A stretch of 18,454 bases of DNA from Rhodocyclaceae bacterium (GTDB lineage Bacteria > Pseudomonadota > Gammaproteobacteria > Burkholderiales > Rhodocyclaceae): positions 1 to 18,454 of the forward strand of contig DAIEEM010000356.1 in the NCBI GenBank assembly GCA_027325905.1, written 5' to 3'. A program made the translations under genes and the position numbers. Shown in pieces: positions 5,961 through 15,730 of the stretch (position 1 is its first letter; the number at the start of each line of letters is the position of its first letter). Below the pieces are notes generated by a model. It was not told where the DNA came from. It saw only the letters and a program-made list of their open reading frames with translations, and made no database searches.

Positions 5961-7487
5961 ATGAAAAAATTCTTTGCAATCGCCCTGACGGCGCTGAGCC
6001 TGTGCATGGCCGGCTCCGCCAGCGCCGACGACAAGGCGGCGCCCGCAGCCGCGCCGACGGCCACCGCGCCCGCAGCGGCTCCCGCTGCTGCCGCGCCGGC
6101 CGTCGCTGCCGCCGAAGCCGCGCCCGCCGCCGCACCCGCCGCTGCGCCTCAGCCCAACAAGGGCGACACGGCCTGGATGCTCACCTCCACCGCCCTCGTG
6201 CTGCTGATGTCGGTGCCGGCCCTGGCGCTGTTCTACGGCGGCCTGGTCCGCACCAAGAACATGCTCTCGGTGCTGATGCAGGTGTTCGTGGTGTTCTCGC
6301 TGATCGTCGTGCTGTGGTGCATCTACGGCTACAGCCTGGCCTTTACCGAAGGCAGCGGAGCCACGGCGCCGTTCATCGGCGGCCTTAGCCGGCTGTTCCT
6401 CAACGGCACCTTCAACCCGGCCGACGGCAGCTTTGCCTTGGGCGGAACGTTCAGCAAGGCCACGCCGATGTACGAGATGGTGTTCGTCGCCTTCCAGGCG
6501 ACCTTCGCCGCCATCACGGTCTGCCTGATCCTCGGCTCCATCGTCGAGCGTGTGAAGTTATCGGCCGTGCTGATCTTCTCCGTGCTCTGGTTCACCCTCA
6601 GCTACCTGCCGGTCGCCCACATGGTCTGGTTCTGGATGGGCCCCGATGCCTACACCGCACCCGGCGTGGTCGATGCGATGAACGCCAAGGCCGGCCTGAT
6701 CTGGCAGTGGGGCGCCCTCGACTTCGCGGGCGGCACCGTGGTGCACATCAACGCCGGTATCGCCGGCCTGGTCGGCGCCATCATGCTGGGCAAGCGTATC
6801 GGCTACGGCAAGGAGTCGCTGTCGCCGCACAGCCTGACCATGACCATGATCGGCGCCTCGCTGCTGTGGTTCGGCTGGTTCGGCTTCAACGCCGGTTCCG
6901 CGCTGGAAGCCAACGGCTCGGCCGCCCTGGCCTTCATGAACACCTTCCTGGCCACGGCCTGCGCGGTGCTCTCCTGGACCTTCGGCGAATGGCTGCTCAA
7001 GGGCAAGCCCTCCATGCTGGGCGCCGCGTCCGGCGCGGTGGCCGGCCTGGTGGCCATCACCCCGGCGGCGGGCAACGTCGGCATCCCCGGCGCCTTCGTC
7101 ATCGGCACCGCCGTCGGCCTCGTCTGCCTGTGGGGCGTCACCGGCCTGAAGAAGATGATCAACACCGACGACGCCCTCGACGTCTTCGGCGTCCATGCCC
7201 TGGGCGGCATCTTCGGCGCCCTGATGACCGGCATCTTCAACTCGCCGACCCTCGGCGGCCCGGGCTTCGTCACCGACTGGGTCACGGCCGCTACCGGCTT
7301 CACCAGCATCGCCGAGCAGTTCATCGTCCAGGCCAAGGCAGTCGGCCTGACCGTCGTCTGGACGGCCGTCTCCGCCTTCATCTCCTTCAAGATCGCAGAC
7401 CTGATGGTCGGCCTGCGCGTCAGCGAAGACGAAGAGCGCGAGGGACTGGACATCAGCTCCCACGGCGAAACGGCGTACCACTACTGA
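5961..7487 (+). CDS. amtB: Ammonium channel AmtB with cleavable N-terminus and Ala/Pro tether
   Basis: A 508-residue Amt/Rh-family inner-membrane channel that conducts ammonium as a trimer. It begins with a signal peptide (MKKFFAIALTALSLCMAGSA, likely cut after SASA). Residues 25-65 are almost only Ala and Pro, and the channel core starts near residue 68 (GDTAWMLTSTALVLLMS). About eleven helices follow. The pore histidines are His262 in GGTVVHINAGIAG and His412 in FGVHALGGIFG. The cytoplasmic tail GLRVSEDEEREGLDISSHGE is the GlnK-contact region. The core matches E. coli AmtB; the long Ala/Pro spacer is extra. The ribosome site GAAGGGAG precedes the ATG. It is the last gene of the operon, followed by a strong terminator. 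Confidence 0.97.
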   Translation: MKKFFAIALTALSLCMAGSASADDKAAPAAAPTATAPAAAPAAAAPAVAAAEAAPAAAPAAAPQPNKGDTAWMLTSTALVLLMSVPALALFYGGLVRTKNMLSVLMQVFVVFSLIVVLWCIYGYSLAFTEGSGATAPFIGGLSRLFLNGTFNPADGSFALGGTFSKATPMYEMVFVAFQATFAAITVCLILGSIVERVKLSAVLIFSVLWFTLSYLPVAHMVWFWMGPDAYTAPGVVDAMNAKAGLIWQWGALDFAGGTVVHINAGIAGLVGAIMLGKRIGYGKESLSPHSLTMTMIGASLLWFGWFGFNAGSALEANGSAALAFMNTFLATACAVLSWTFGEWLLKGKPSMLGAASGAVAGLVAITPAAGNVGIPGAFVIGTAVGLVCLWGVTGLKKMINTDDALDVFGVHALGGIFGALMTGIFNSPTLGGPGFVTDWVTAATGFTSIAEQFIVQAKAVGLTVVWTAVSAFISFKIADLMVGLRVSEDEEREGLDISSHGETAYHY

Positions 7488-7495
7488 TCGCCTCC

Positions 7496-7520
7496 GCCCC
7501 CGCTCCGCAAGGACGGGGGC
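7496..7520 (+). repeat. Small hairpin after amtB
   Basis: GCCCCCG at 7496-7502 pairs with CGGGGGC at 7514-7520 across an 11-base loop, nine bases after the amtB stop. No T-run follows. It precedes the true terminator and may be an additional mRNA 3'-end stem. Confidence 0.4.
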
Positions 7521-7542
7521 TCAATGGTTCCCCTGTAGTCTT

Positions 7543-7574
7543 AGCGGGCGTTCCTCGGAACGCCCGCTCTTTTT
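7543..7574 (+). terminator. Rho-independent terminator of the porin-glnK-amtB operon
   Basis: GCGGGCGTTCC at 7544-7554 pairs perfectly with GGAACGCCCGC at 7557-7567 (12 pairs counting the flanking A and T), followed by TCTTTTT. Allowing for a minimal loop, the stem is at least ten pairs. It lies 56 bases after the amtB stop and separates the operon from plsB. Confidence 0.9.
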
Positions 7575-7611
7575 ATACAATGCGGGTCCGACCTCATATC
7601 GCGGATTCGCC

Positions 7612-10092
7612 TTGAACTTCGCCGGCTGGGTATTGCCGCTTGCACGCCGGCTGCTTCGCGCCGCCGTCCGCACGCGCGTCTTTCCGCAGGACGTCGGCGA
7701 ACTCGGGCTCGATCCGGCCTTGCCCGTCTGCTATGTACTCCAGCACCGGCGCTTCAGCAATCTGCTGGTGCTGACGGAGGAAACGCGCCGCGCCGGCTTG
7801 CCGCCGCCGCGCGGCCCCCTGGCCATGGGAACGTGGCACGCGAAACGCTCCTTCTTTTTCCTCACCCGGCCGCAGCCGCTCGCCGCCAAGGCCAAGGACC
7901 GCTACGGCCATTCGCCGCTGCTCGCCGACATCGTGCACGCGGCGCTCGCCGATCCGGCGGCCGACGTGCAGATCGTGCCGGTGACGATTCTCTGGGGCCA
8001 GGCGCCCGACAAACAGGACTCCCTGCTCAAGGCCTTGTTCGCCGAAACCTGGCGGCCGCCCAGCCAGTTCCGGCAACTGCTCGCCATCCTGCTGCACGGC
8101 CGCGACGCAGTGGTGCGCTTCGGCACGCCGCTGCAGGTGCGCCGGCTTATCGACGTCGGCGCGGGCGAGGCGCAAGTCTTGCGCAAGCTCGCGCGCGTGC
8201 TGCGCGTGCATTTCCGTCGCCAGCGCGAGATGGCGATCGGTCCCGATCTCTCCCACCGCAACACCCAGGTCAATGCGCTGCTCGGCGCCGCGCCGGTGCG
8301 CGCCGCCATCGCCGCCGCCGCGGCGACCGGCGTTTCGGAAACGGAAGCGGCGGCGCGTGCCCGCGGCTATGCGCTCGAAATCGCTTCCGACTACAGCTAC
8401 GGCGTGGTGCGCGCGCTCGACCTGTTCCTCAACTGGCTGTGGAACCGCCTCTACGACGGCATCGAAGTGCGTGGCTTCGAGACGGTGGCCAGCATCGCGC
8501 CGGGCAGCGGCATCGTCTACGTGCCCTGTCATCGCAGTCATATCGACTACCTGCTGCTGTCCTTCGTCATCCTGCACCGCGGGCTGATGCCGCCGCACAT
8601 CGCCGCCGGCGCCAACCTCGACCTACCCGTCGTCGGCCCGCTGCTGCGCCGCGGCGGCGCCTTCTTCCTGCGCCGCAAGTTCAAGGGCGACGCGCTTTAC
8701 GCCGCGGTATTCGACGAATACCTGCACCGCATGCTCGCGCGCGGCTTTCCCGTCGAATACTTCATCGAGGGCGGGCGCAGCCGCAGCGGCCGCACGCTCG
8801 CCCCCAAGACCGGGCTGCTGGGCATGACGGTGAAGAGCTTCCTGCGCAGCCACGAGCGGCCGCTGTTCTTCGTGCCGGTGTATATCGGCTACGAGAAGCT
8901 GCTCGAGGGCGACAGCTTCGTCGGCGAACTGGCGGGCCGGCCGAAGCAGGGCGAATCGCTGTGGCGCCTGGCGTGCACGGCGCGGCGCCTGCGCCGCGAT
9001 TTCGGCAAGGTGCACCTGAATTTCGGCCGCCCGCTCGATCTCGGCGCCTTTCTCGACGCCACCCATCCCGACTGGCGGACGAACGACGACGACGGCCTGC
9101 GGCGCTCGGCGACGCGCGGCGTCGCCGACGAACTGGTCCGCCGCATCAACGAGGCGGCCGTCGCCAACCCGGTCAACCTGGTCGCCCTGGCGCTGCTGGC
9201 GGCGCCCAAGCACACGCTCGACGAAACCACTCTGCATCGGCTGCTCGGCCATTATCAGGCCCTGCTTGCCGGCGTGCGCTACGGCGACTGCATCCGCCAT
9301 TGCACGGCGAGCCCCGCCGACATCGTCGACACGGCGCAACGGCTCGGCGTCGTTGCGCGCATCGCCCATCCGCTCGGCAACCTCTGGTGCGTACCGGCGC
9401 CGCAAGCGGCCCGGCTGACCTACTTCCGCAACAACGTGCTGCACCTGTTCGCGCTGCCGGCGCTGGTGGCCTGCCTGCTGGCGCACAACCCGCGGCTGGC
9501 GCGGCGCCGCATCGAAGCCGCCGTCGGCGGCCTCTACGGCCTGCTGCGCCCGGAGTTGTTCCTGCGCTGGCCGCCCGCAGAAGTGCCGGAGGTCCTCGAC
9601 GCCATCCTCGACGTCATGGCCGTGCGCGGCCTCGTCGCCATCACCGCCGACGATATGTTGGCGGCGCCGGCGCCCGCCAGCGCCGAAGCGGCCGAACTGC
9701 ATCTGCTGGGCGAAACCATGCGGCCGACGCTGGAGCGCCACTTCCTCACCCTGGCGCTGCTGCAGCGGCACGGCAGCGGCCGGCTGACGCGGCAGACGCT
9801 CGAGGACACAAGCCACCTGCTGGCGCAGCGTCTCGCCCTGCTCTACGAGTTCAACGCCCCTGAGTTTTCCGAGAAGGCCGTGTTCGCCGCCGTGGTCGGC
9901 AATCTCATCGACGCCGGCCTCATCAGCGAGGACGCGGCCGGTCTGCTGCATTTCGACGCACGGGTCACGGCGCCGGCCGAGCATGCAGAACTGCTGCTCG
10001 CCGCTGAAGTGCGCCAGACCATCCGCCGCATCGCCGACGGCGGCGGCGCGCATGCCGGCGCCGTCGCTAGCAAATGTGGCGCATGTAGATGA
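7612..10092 (+). CDS. plsB: Glycerol-3-phosphate 1-O-acyltransferase PlsB
   Basis: An 826-residue enzyme (E. coli PlsB is about 807). PlsB sits on the inner membrane and transfers a fatty acyl chain from acyl-ACP or acyl-CoA to position 1 of glycerol-3-phosphate, the first step of phospholipid synthesis. The catalytic H-x4-D motif is HRSHID (His307, Asp312). GAFFLRR (349-355), FIEGGRSRSG (384-393) and FVPVYIGYEKL (420-430) are the further conserved acyltransferase blocks. The large N-terminal and C-terminal regions are typical of PlsB and not of small PlsC-type enzymes. The start is a TTG at 7612, chosen because the conserved N-terminus begins there and no better in-frame start exists; its ribosome site is weak. 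It begins 37 bases after the terminator T-run, and its last 26 bases overlap the convergent membrane-protein gene. Confidence 0.94.
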   Translation: MNFAGWVLPLARRLLRAAVRTRVFPQDVGELGLDPALPVCYVLQHRRFSNLLVLTEETRRAGLPPPRGPLAMGTWHAKRSFFFLTRPQPLAAKAKDRYGHSPLLADIVHAALADPAADVQIVPVTILWGQAPDKQDSLLKALFAETWRPPSQFRQLLAILLHGRDAVVRFGTPLQVRRLIDVGAGEAQVLRKLARVLRVHFRRQREMAIGPDLSHRNTQVNALLGAAPVRAAIAAAAATGVSETEAAARARGYALEIASDYSYGVVRALDLFLNWLWNRLYDGIEVRGFETVASIAPGSGIVYVPCHRSHIDYLLLSFVILHRGLMPPHIAAGANLDLPVVGPLLRRGGAFFLRRKFKGDALYAAVFDEYLHRMLARGFPVEYFIEGGRSRSGRTLAPKTGLLGMTVKSFLRSHERPLFFVPVYIGYEKLLEGDSFVGELAGRPKQGESLWRLACTARRLRRDFGKVHLNFGRPLDLGAFLDATHPDWRTNDDDGLRRSATRGVADELVRRINEAAVANPVNLVALALLAAPKHTLDETTLHRLLGHYQALLAGVRYGDCIRHCTASPADIVDTAQRLGVVARIAHPLGNLWCVPAPQAARLTYFRNNVLHLFALPALVACLLAHNPRLARRRIEAAVGGLYGLLRPELFLRWPPAEVPEVLDAILDVMAVRGLVAITADDMLAAPAPASAEAAELHLLGETMRPTLERHFLTLALLQRHGSGRLTRQTLEDTSHLLAQRLALLYEFNAPEFSEKAVFAAVVGNLIDAGLISEDAAGLLHFDARVTAPAEHAELLLAAEVRQTIRRIADGGGAHAGAVASKCGACR

Positions 10093-10501
10093 TGCCGGCG
10101 ATGCCGGTCACCAGCATGAACGCCGCCGGCACCGCCACCTTGCGCGGCGCCTTCGGCAAGTTCTGGCGCACGCGGTCGAGCAACCGCATCATTTCGCCCA
10201 GCGCCAGCACGGCGAGCAGTGCCATGACGACGGCATTGATGATAATGATCAGGGAATCGACGTCGTCGAGCGTCCGGCACATGCGGCCGCGCGGCTGGCC
10301 GAGTTCGCTGACGACCTGGTTGAGCCGGTCGAAACCCAGCCCGGTGATGAACCATACCGCGAGCATGAACAGCACGGCGAGGACCAGCGCCAGGGTGAAC
10401 CAGCCTTCGGCGCGCTTGAGCGCTTCGGCGAAGGCGCGCAAGTCGGCGAGGTACTCGTAAGCCTCGCGTCTCAACCGCCGCCGCAGTTTGTCCCAGTCCA
10501 C
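10067..10501 (-). CDS. Unrecognised three-helix membrane protein
   Basis: A 144-residue protein of unknown function. After a basic, helical N-terminus (LRRRLRREAYEYLADLRAF) come three hydrophobic helices: residues about 41-64 (LALVLAVLFMLAVWFITG), about 90-112 (IIIINAVVMALLAVLALG), and one at the C-terminus (VPAAFMLVTGIAGIIYM). A charged loop with RMCRTLDDVDS lies between helices 1 and 2. The start is a GTG at 10499-10501, eight bases after the purU stop, with only a partial ribosome site; the frame runs open into purU, but that part is antiparallel shadow. It is the last gene of the thrH-purU unit and its 3' end overlaps plsB by 26 bases on the other strand. I cannot assign a family. Confidence 0.72.
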   Translation of the reverse strand: MDWDKLRRRLRREAYEYLADLRAFAEALKRAEGWFTLALVLAVLFMLAVWFITGLGFDRLNQVVSELGQPRGRMCRTLDDVDSLIIIINAVVMALLAVLALGEMMRLLDRVRQNLPKAPRKVAVPAAFMLVTGIAGIIYMRHIC

Positions 10502-10509
10502 GGCTGCGC

Positions 10510-11388
10510 CTAGCGGAACACGACCGTCTTGTTGCCGTGCACCAGCACGCGGTCTTCGAGATGGTAGCGCAGGCCGCGCGCCAGCACCGTCTTCTCGATG
10601 TCCTTGCCGTAGCGCACCATGTCCTCGGGCGAATCCGAGTGATCGATGCGAATCACGTCCTGCTCGACGATCGGCCCCTGGTCGAGGTCGGCGGTGACGT
10701 AGTGGCAAGTCGCGCCGATCAGCTTGACGCCGCGCTGGTAGGCCTGGTGGTAGGGCTTGGCGCCGACGAAGCTCGGCAGGAAGGAATGGTGGATGTTGAG
10801 GATGCGGCGCGGATAGGCGGCGCAAATCTCGGGCGAGAGGATCTGCATGTAGCGCGCCAGCACCACGGTGTCGCCGCGCACTTCCTCGAAGATGCGCCGC
10901 ATTTCGGCGAAAGCGCGGACCTTGTTGTCCGCATCCGCGCTCACCGGCACGTGGTGGAAGGGGATGCCGTGCCACTCGACGAAACCCTTGAGGCTGTCGT
11001 GGTTCGAGATGACGCAGGGAATCTCGATGTCGAGCTCTTTCGACTGCCAGCGCGCCAGCAGGTCGTAGAGGCAGTGCTCCTGCTTGGAGACCAGCACGAC
11101 GACGCGCTTCTTCACCGCCGAGTCGGCGATCTGCCAGTCCATCTGCAGTTCGGCGCCAATCGGCGCGAAGCGTTCGCGCAATTCGGCCAGCATGAAGGGC
11201 AGCGAATCGGCGCGTACTTCGATGCGCATGAAGTAGCGCGCCGCCTCGCCTTCGACGCCCGGATCGGCGTGGAAGCTCGATTCGAGTATCCAGCCGCGCT
11301 GCTCGGCGAAGAAGCCGGTGACGCGGGCGATGATGCCGGTGCGGTCCGGGCAGGATGCCGTCAGCGTGTAGAAGCGCTCGCGCGGCAT
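10510..11388 (-). CDS. purU: Formyltetrahydrofolate deformylase PurU
   Basis: A 292-residue cytoplasmic enzyme that hydrolyses 10-formyl-THF to formate and THF, balancing the one-carbon pool and, in E. coli, supplying formate for PurT. An N-terminal ACT domain (residues 5-85, FYTLTASCPDRTGIIARVT) is the usual glycine/methionine-sensing part. The C-terminal formyltransferase fold holds Asn198 and His200 in LNIHHSFLP and Asp236 in TADLDQGP, the catalytic triad with the standard 36-residue His-to-Asp spacing. Length matches the family. The ATG is one base after the thrH stop (TGACATG), so the two are co-translated or re-initiated. No sign of truncation. Confidence 0.96.
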   Translation of the reverse strand: MPRERFYTLTASCPDRTGIIARVTGFFAEQRGWILESSFHADPGVEGEAARYFMRIEVRADSLPFMLAELRERFAPIGAELQMDWQIADSAVKKRVVVLVSKQEHCLYDLLARWQSKELDIEIPCVISNHDSLKGFVEWHGIPFHHVPVSADADNKVRAFAEMRRIFEEVRGDTVVLARYMQILSPEICAAYPRRILNIHHSFLPSFVGAKPYHQAYQRGVKLIGATCHYVTADLDQGPIVEQDVIRIDHSDSPEDMVRYGKDIEKTVLARGLRYHLEDRVLVHGNKTVVFR

Positions 11389-11389
11389 G

Positions 11390-11998
11390 TCAAATGGTGC
11401 GCGAAGCCGCGTCGATGGCGGCGCGCAATTCGTCGTAGGTGTTGGTCACGGCGAATTGCGGGAATTCCCGGATCACGTTCTCGGGCGCGTGGAACAGGAT
11501 GCCGGCGTGCGCTTCGGCGAGCATCGCCGTGTCGTTGTAGGAGTCGCCGGCGGCAATGACCTGGAAGTTGATTTCCTTGAAGCGCTTGACGGCTTCCATC
11601 TTCTGGTTCGGCATGCGCAGATGGTAGTTGACCAGGAAGCCCTGCGCGTTCGCCTCCAGCTTGTGGCAAAACAACGTCGGCATGCCGAGTTGCTTCATCA
11701 GCGGCATGGCGAACTCATAAAAGGTATCGGAGAGGATGATGACCTGGTAATCCTGGCGCAGCGCGTCGAGGAAGGTCTTGGCGCCGGGCATCGGCCCCAT
11801 CTCGGCGATGACCTTCTGGATGTCGGGCAGCCCCAGCTTGTGCCGCTCGAGCAGGGCGAGGCGGCCCTTCATCAGCTTGTCGTAGTCCGGTTCGTCGCGC
11901 GTCGTGCGGCGCAGCTCGGGAATCCCGGTGCGTTCGGAAAATTCGATCCAGATCTCCGGGACGAGCACGCCCTCGAGATCGAGGCAGACGAGTTGCAC
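11390..11998 (-). CDS. thrH: ThrH-type phosphoserine phosphatase / phosphoserine:homoserine phosphotransferase
   Basis: A 202-residue HAD-superfamily enzyme. Motif I is LDLEGVLVPEIW with Asp7 as nucleophile and Glu9 in place of the usual second Asp, a mark of ThrH. Motif II is ILSDTF (Ser90), and motif IV is AAGDSYNDTAML (Asp152, Asp156). ThrH from Pseudomonas (about 205 residues) dephosphorylates phosphoserine and can pass the phosphate to homoserine. The start is a GTG at 11996-11998 with AGGAG six bases upstream. The frame continues open upstream, but nothing there matches the fold. It leads the thrH-purU-membrane protein unit; serine from this enzyme could feed the one-carbon pool that PurU drains. 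Which in vivo reaction dominates is not known. Confidence 0.93.
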   Translation of the reverse strand: MQLVCLDLEGVLVPEIWIEFSERTGIPELRRTTRDEPDYDKLMKGRLALLERHKLGLPDIQKVIAEMGPMPGAKTFLDALRQDYQVIILSDTFYEFAMPLMKQLGMPTLFCHKLEANAQGFLVNYHLRMPNQKMEAVKRFKEINFQVIAAGDSYNDTAMLAEAHAGILFHAPENVIREFPQFAVTNTYDELRAAIDAASRTI

Positions 11999-12004
11999 TT
12001 GACG

Positions 12005-12009
12005 CTCCT
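12005..12009 (-). promoter_or_regulatory. Ribosome binding site that fixes the thrH GTG start
   Basis: AGGAG on the - strand lies six bases before the GTG at 11996-11998. It is the only good site in the region and supports the GTG over upstream in-frame codons. Confidence 0.7.
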
Positions 12010-12033
12010 GGTGTGGTGGTCGACAGGTCCGCG

Positions 12034-12039
12034 ATTCTA
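12034..12039 (-). promoter_or_regulatory. Possible -10 box of the thrH-purU unit
   Basis: TAGAAT (five of six to TATAAT) on the - strand lies in the 88-base gap between the chemoreceptor stop and thrH, about 36 bases before the GTG. No clear -35 is visible at the right distance. Confidence 0.3.
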
Positions 12040-12086
12040 CCGGAACGGCAGCGGGGAATTGGCGCTTCGGCCGCGGAAACCGGCCG

Positions 12087-13208
12087 TCAATCGGCAACGC
12101 AGAGGATGCTCGGATCGCTCTCGCCCGCCTTAGCCATGATCTCGAGCTGCGCAAGCACTTCCATGCTGGCGCGCTCCATCTCGCCGATCTCGGCAAGACC
12201 GGCCTCGACGTCGCCGGCGCGGAAGAGGCGCACGGCGTCCTGGCCGTGCGAGTGCACGCGCTTGTGCGGCGGCTCGACATTGGCGTAGCCCGGCAGCCGC
12301 GAGAAGCACTCCTTGCCGTCGCCCTCGTAGTACCACTTGCCCAGGCGGCAGGCGGTATGGCTGGCGAAGTCGTCGGCGTTCTTCTCGGAGACGCCCATGA
12401 ACACGCGGTATATCTCCATCTTGAATACCAGGTGGTCCTTCTTCGCCGTCTCGACGAAGCTGCGCAACGCCGTCGCCGCGATGGTCTGCATCATGTGCTG
12501 GGACATGCTCATGAGCGCATCGACGCTGCGCGCCGCCGTTTCGCCGTCGTCGCGCATTTCGGCCATTTCGGCCGGATTCACCTCGGCCAGCGCCTTCAGG
12601 TTGGTCGCCTCCTCCTGCACCCGTGCCACCAGCCCGGAAATCTCGGCGGTCGACGCCGTCGTGCGCTCCGCCAGCTTGCGCACCTCGTCGGCCACTACGG
12701 CGAAGCCGCGGCCGGCCTCGCCCGCGCGGGCCGCCTCGATGGCGGCGTTGAGCGCCAGCAGGTTGGTCTGGTCTGCCACTTCCTTGATCAGTTGCACGAT
12801 GCCGTTGATCTTGCCGGTGCGCTCGTGCAGTTCGTCGATGGCGCCGGCGCTGCGCTGCGTGCGCTCGGTGAGGTGGCCGATGTGGGCGGAAAGCTTCTGC
12901 ACCGCCTGCTGGCTTTGCACGGTCTCGGCCGCCGCCTTGACCGCTTCCTGGGTCTCCTGCTTCATCGCCCCCGCCAGGGTGGCGAGGCTGGCCTGAACGG
13001 CCTTGGTCGATTCGCCGAATTCGTGCAGGTGAAGCGTCAATCCTTCAAAGAAGCCCACGCGCTTGGCCGCGGCGTCGCCGGCTTCCCGGCCGTTCGCCAT
13101 AGCGGCTTCCATCGCCGCCAGGCGCGCCGTCAGTTCGGCTTCCTTGTCGCGCGCCTGCGCCAACTGCTTCTCGAGTTCCTGCACACGCCTTTTGGTGCCA
13201 CCGAACAT
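12087..13208 (-). CDS. Soluble methyl-accepting chemotaxis protein with C-terminal CZB domain
   Basis: A 373-residue chemoreceptor with no membrane segment or HAMP domain, so it should be cytoplasmic. Residues 1-40 form a charged coiled coil. The signalling hairpin, near residues 135-185, holds [20 protein letters not shown] and [16 protein letters not shown], which contact CheA and CheW. The C-terminal chemoreceptor zinc-binding domain matches its signature: His259 (DHLVFK), Cys287 in CRLGKW, and His315/His319 (PHKRVH), expected to hold one zinc. CZB receptors such as TlpD respond to oxidants, hypochlorite or zinc. The start is ATG 13208, preceded at nine bases by AAGAAGG; the GTG three codons upstream abuts that site and is unlikely. 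No other chemotaxis gene is nearby. Confidence 0.9.
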   Translation of the reverse strand: MFGGTKRRVQELEKQLAQARDKEAELTARLAAMEAAMANGREAGDAAAKRVGFFEGLTLHLHEFGESTKAVQASLATLAGAMKQETQEAVKAAAETVQSQQAVQKLSAHIGHLTERTQRSAGAIDELHERTGKINGIVQLIKEVADQTNLLALNAAIEAARAGEAGRGFAVVADEVRKLAERTTASTAEISGLVARVQEEATNLKALAEVNPAEMAEMRDDGETAARSVDALMSMSQHMMQTIAATALRSFVETAKKDHLVFKMEIYRVFMGVSEKNADDFASHTACRLGKWYYEGDGKECFSRLPGYANVEPPHKRVHSHGQDAVRLFRAGDVEAGLAEIGEMERASMEVLAQLEIMAKAGESDPSILCVAD

Positions 13209-13217
13209 TTCAGTCAC

Positions 13218-13224
13218 CCTTCTT
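13218..13224 (-). promoter_or_regulatory. Ribosome binding site that decides the chemoreceptor start
   Basis: AAGAAGG on the - strand is nine bases before ATG 13206-13208 but directly touches the in-frame GTG at 13215-13217. The spacing favours the ATG. Confidence 0.65.
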
Positions 13225-13324
13225 GGACCAGGGGCGGAATTCTCTCAAATAAGGCCCTCGCTGAACATGCTTTTTGTATATGACCGCAGTAATGCGCTTT
13301 TTCCCCCACCAGGCGACTGAGGTG

Positions 13325-15220
<1,896 letters not shown>

Positions 15221-15247
15221 GAGCGGTTAGGATGCGGCGCAGAGCAT

Positions 15248-15253
15248 ATTTTA
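15248..15253 (-). promoter_or_regulatory. Possible -10 box of the ABC-F gene
   Basis: TAAAAT (five of six to TATAAT) on the - strand lies in the 46-base gap between the divergent genes, giving a predicted leader of about 20 bases. The same AT-rich bases sit beside the ribosome site of the divergent gene. Confidence 0.3.
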
Positions 15254-15266
15254 AGGGAAGCCGCGC

Positions 15267-15725
15267 ATGCGCATCCTGCTGTTGTTGTGCCTATGTTGGA
15301 TCGGCGTCGCCGTCGCCGACGAGCCGGCGACGCTGTCCGCCGACGAAAAGCAGTTATTGCAGGATCGCGCCAACGCCTTGCACGAAAAAGCCGACCTCAT
15401 GCGCCAGGACGCCGAGGCGACCTTCGCCGCCGAGAACCTGGCCTGCTGGGACAAATTTCTCGTCACCAGTTGCCAGAACGACGCCAAGAAGAAGAAGGCC
15501 GAGCGGCTCGGCGACGCGCGGCGCGTCGCCCAGGAAGCGCGCGCGATCGACCGCGATCTGCGCAAGCGCAATTTCGCCGAGCACGAAGCGAAAATGCAGG
15601 AAGAAGCGCCGCAACGCGCCGCCGATGCCGCCGAACAGGCGGAGAAAAATCGCCAAACCAAACAGGAAGCCGTGGGGCGCGTCGAGAAGAAGCGCCTCGA
15701 AGCGGAACAGCGCGACAACCACTAG
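15267..15725 (+). CDS. Small exported coiled-coil protein, function unknown
   Basis: A 152-residue protein. Residues 1-17 form a signal peptide (MRILLLLCLCWIGVAVA, cleavage likely before DEP), so it should act in the periplasm. The mature chain is highly charged and helical. Its only cysteines, Cys60 and Cys69 in LACWDKFLVTSC, could form a disulfide. The remainder, rich in Glu, Lys, Arg, Ala and Gln (for example HEAKMQEEAPQRAADAAEQA), is a predicted coiled coil that recalls TolA-like or stalk sequences by composition only. AAGGGAAG lies six bases before the ATG. The gene ends five bases from the stop of the convergent response regulator. I do not recognise a named family. Confidence 0.8.
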   Translation: MRILLLLCLCWIGVAVADEPATLSADEKQLLQDRANALHEKADLMRQDAEATFAAENLACWDKFLVTSCQNDAKKKKAERLGDARRVAQEARAIDRDLRKRNFAEHEAKMQEEAPQRAADAAEQAEKNRQTKQEAVGRVEKKRLEAEQRDNH

Positions 15726-15730
15726 CGCCG

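Noticed and set aside
7833..9863. 676-residue open frame on the + strand inside plsB
   Set aside because: Shifted frame of plsB, Arg/Ala/Pro-rich without domains; plsB has its catalytic motifs.
10513..10975. N-terminal extension of the three-helix protein to 302 residues
   Set aside because: It overlaps purU in another frame and is Arg-rich shadow; a GTG at 10501 gives a sensible membrane protein.
13209..13217. GTG start of the chemoreceptor three codons upstream
   Set aside because: The ribosome site AAGAAGG directly abuts this GTG; the ATG at 13208 has proper spacing.
13218..13324. Promoter for the chemoreceptor, including sigma-28 or sigma-54 types
   Set aside because: AT-rich bases with a TATACA are present, but I found no -35 partner, no sigma-28 pattern and no GG-N10-GC element.
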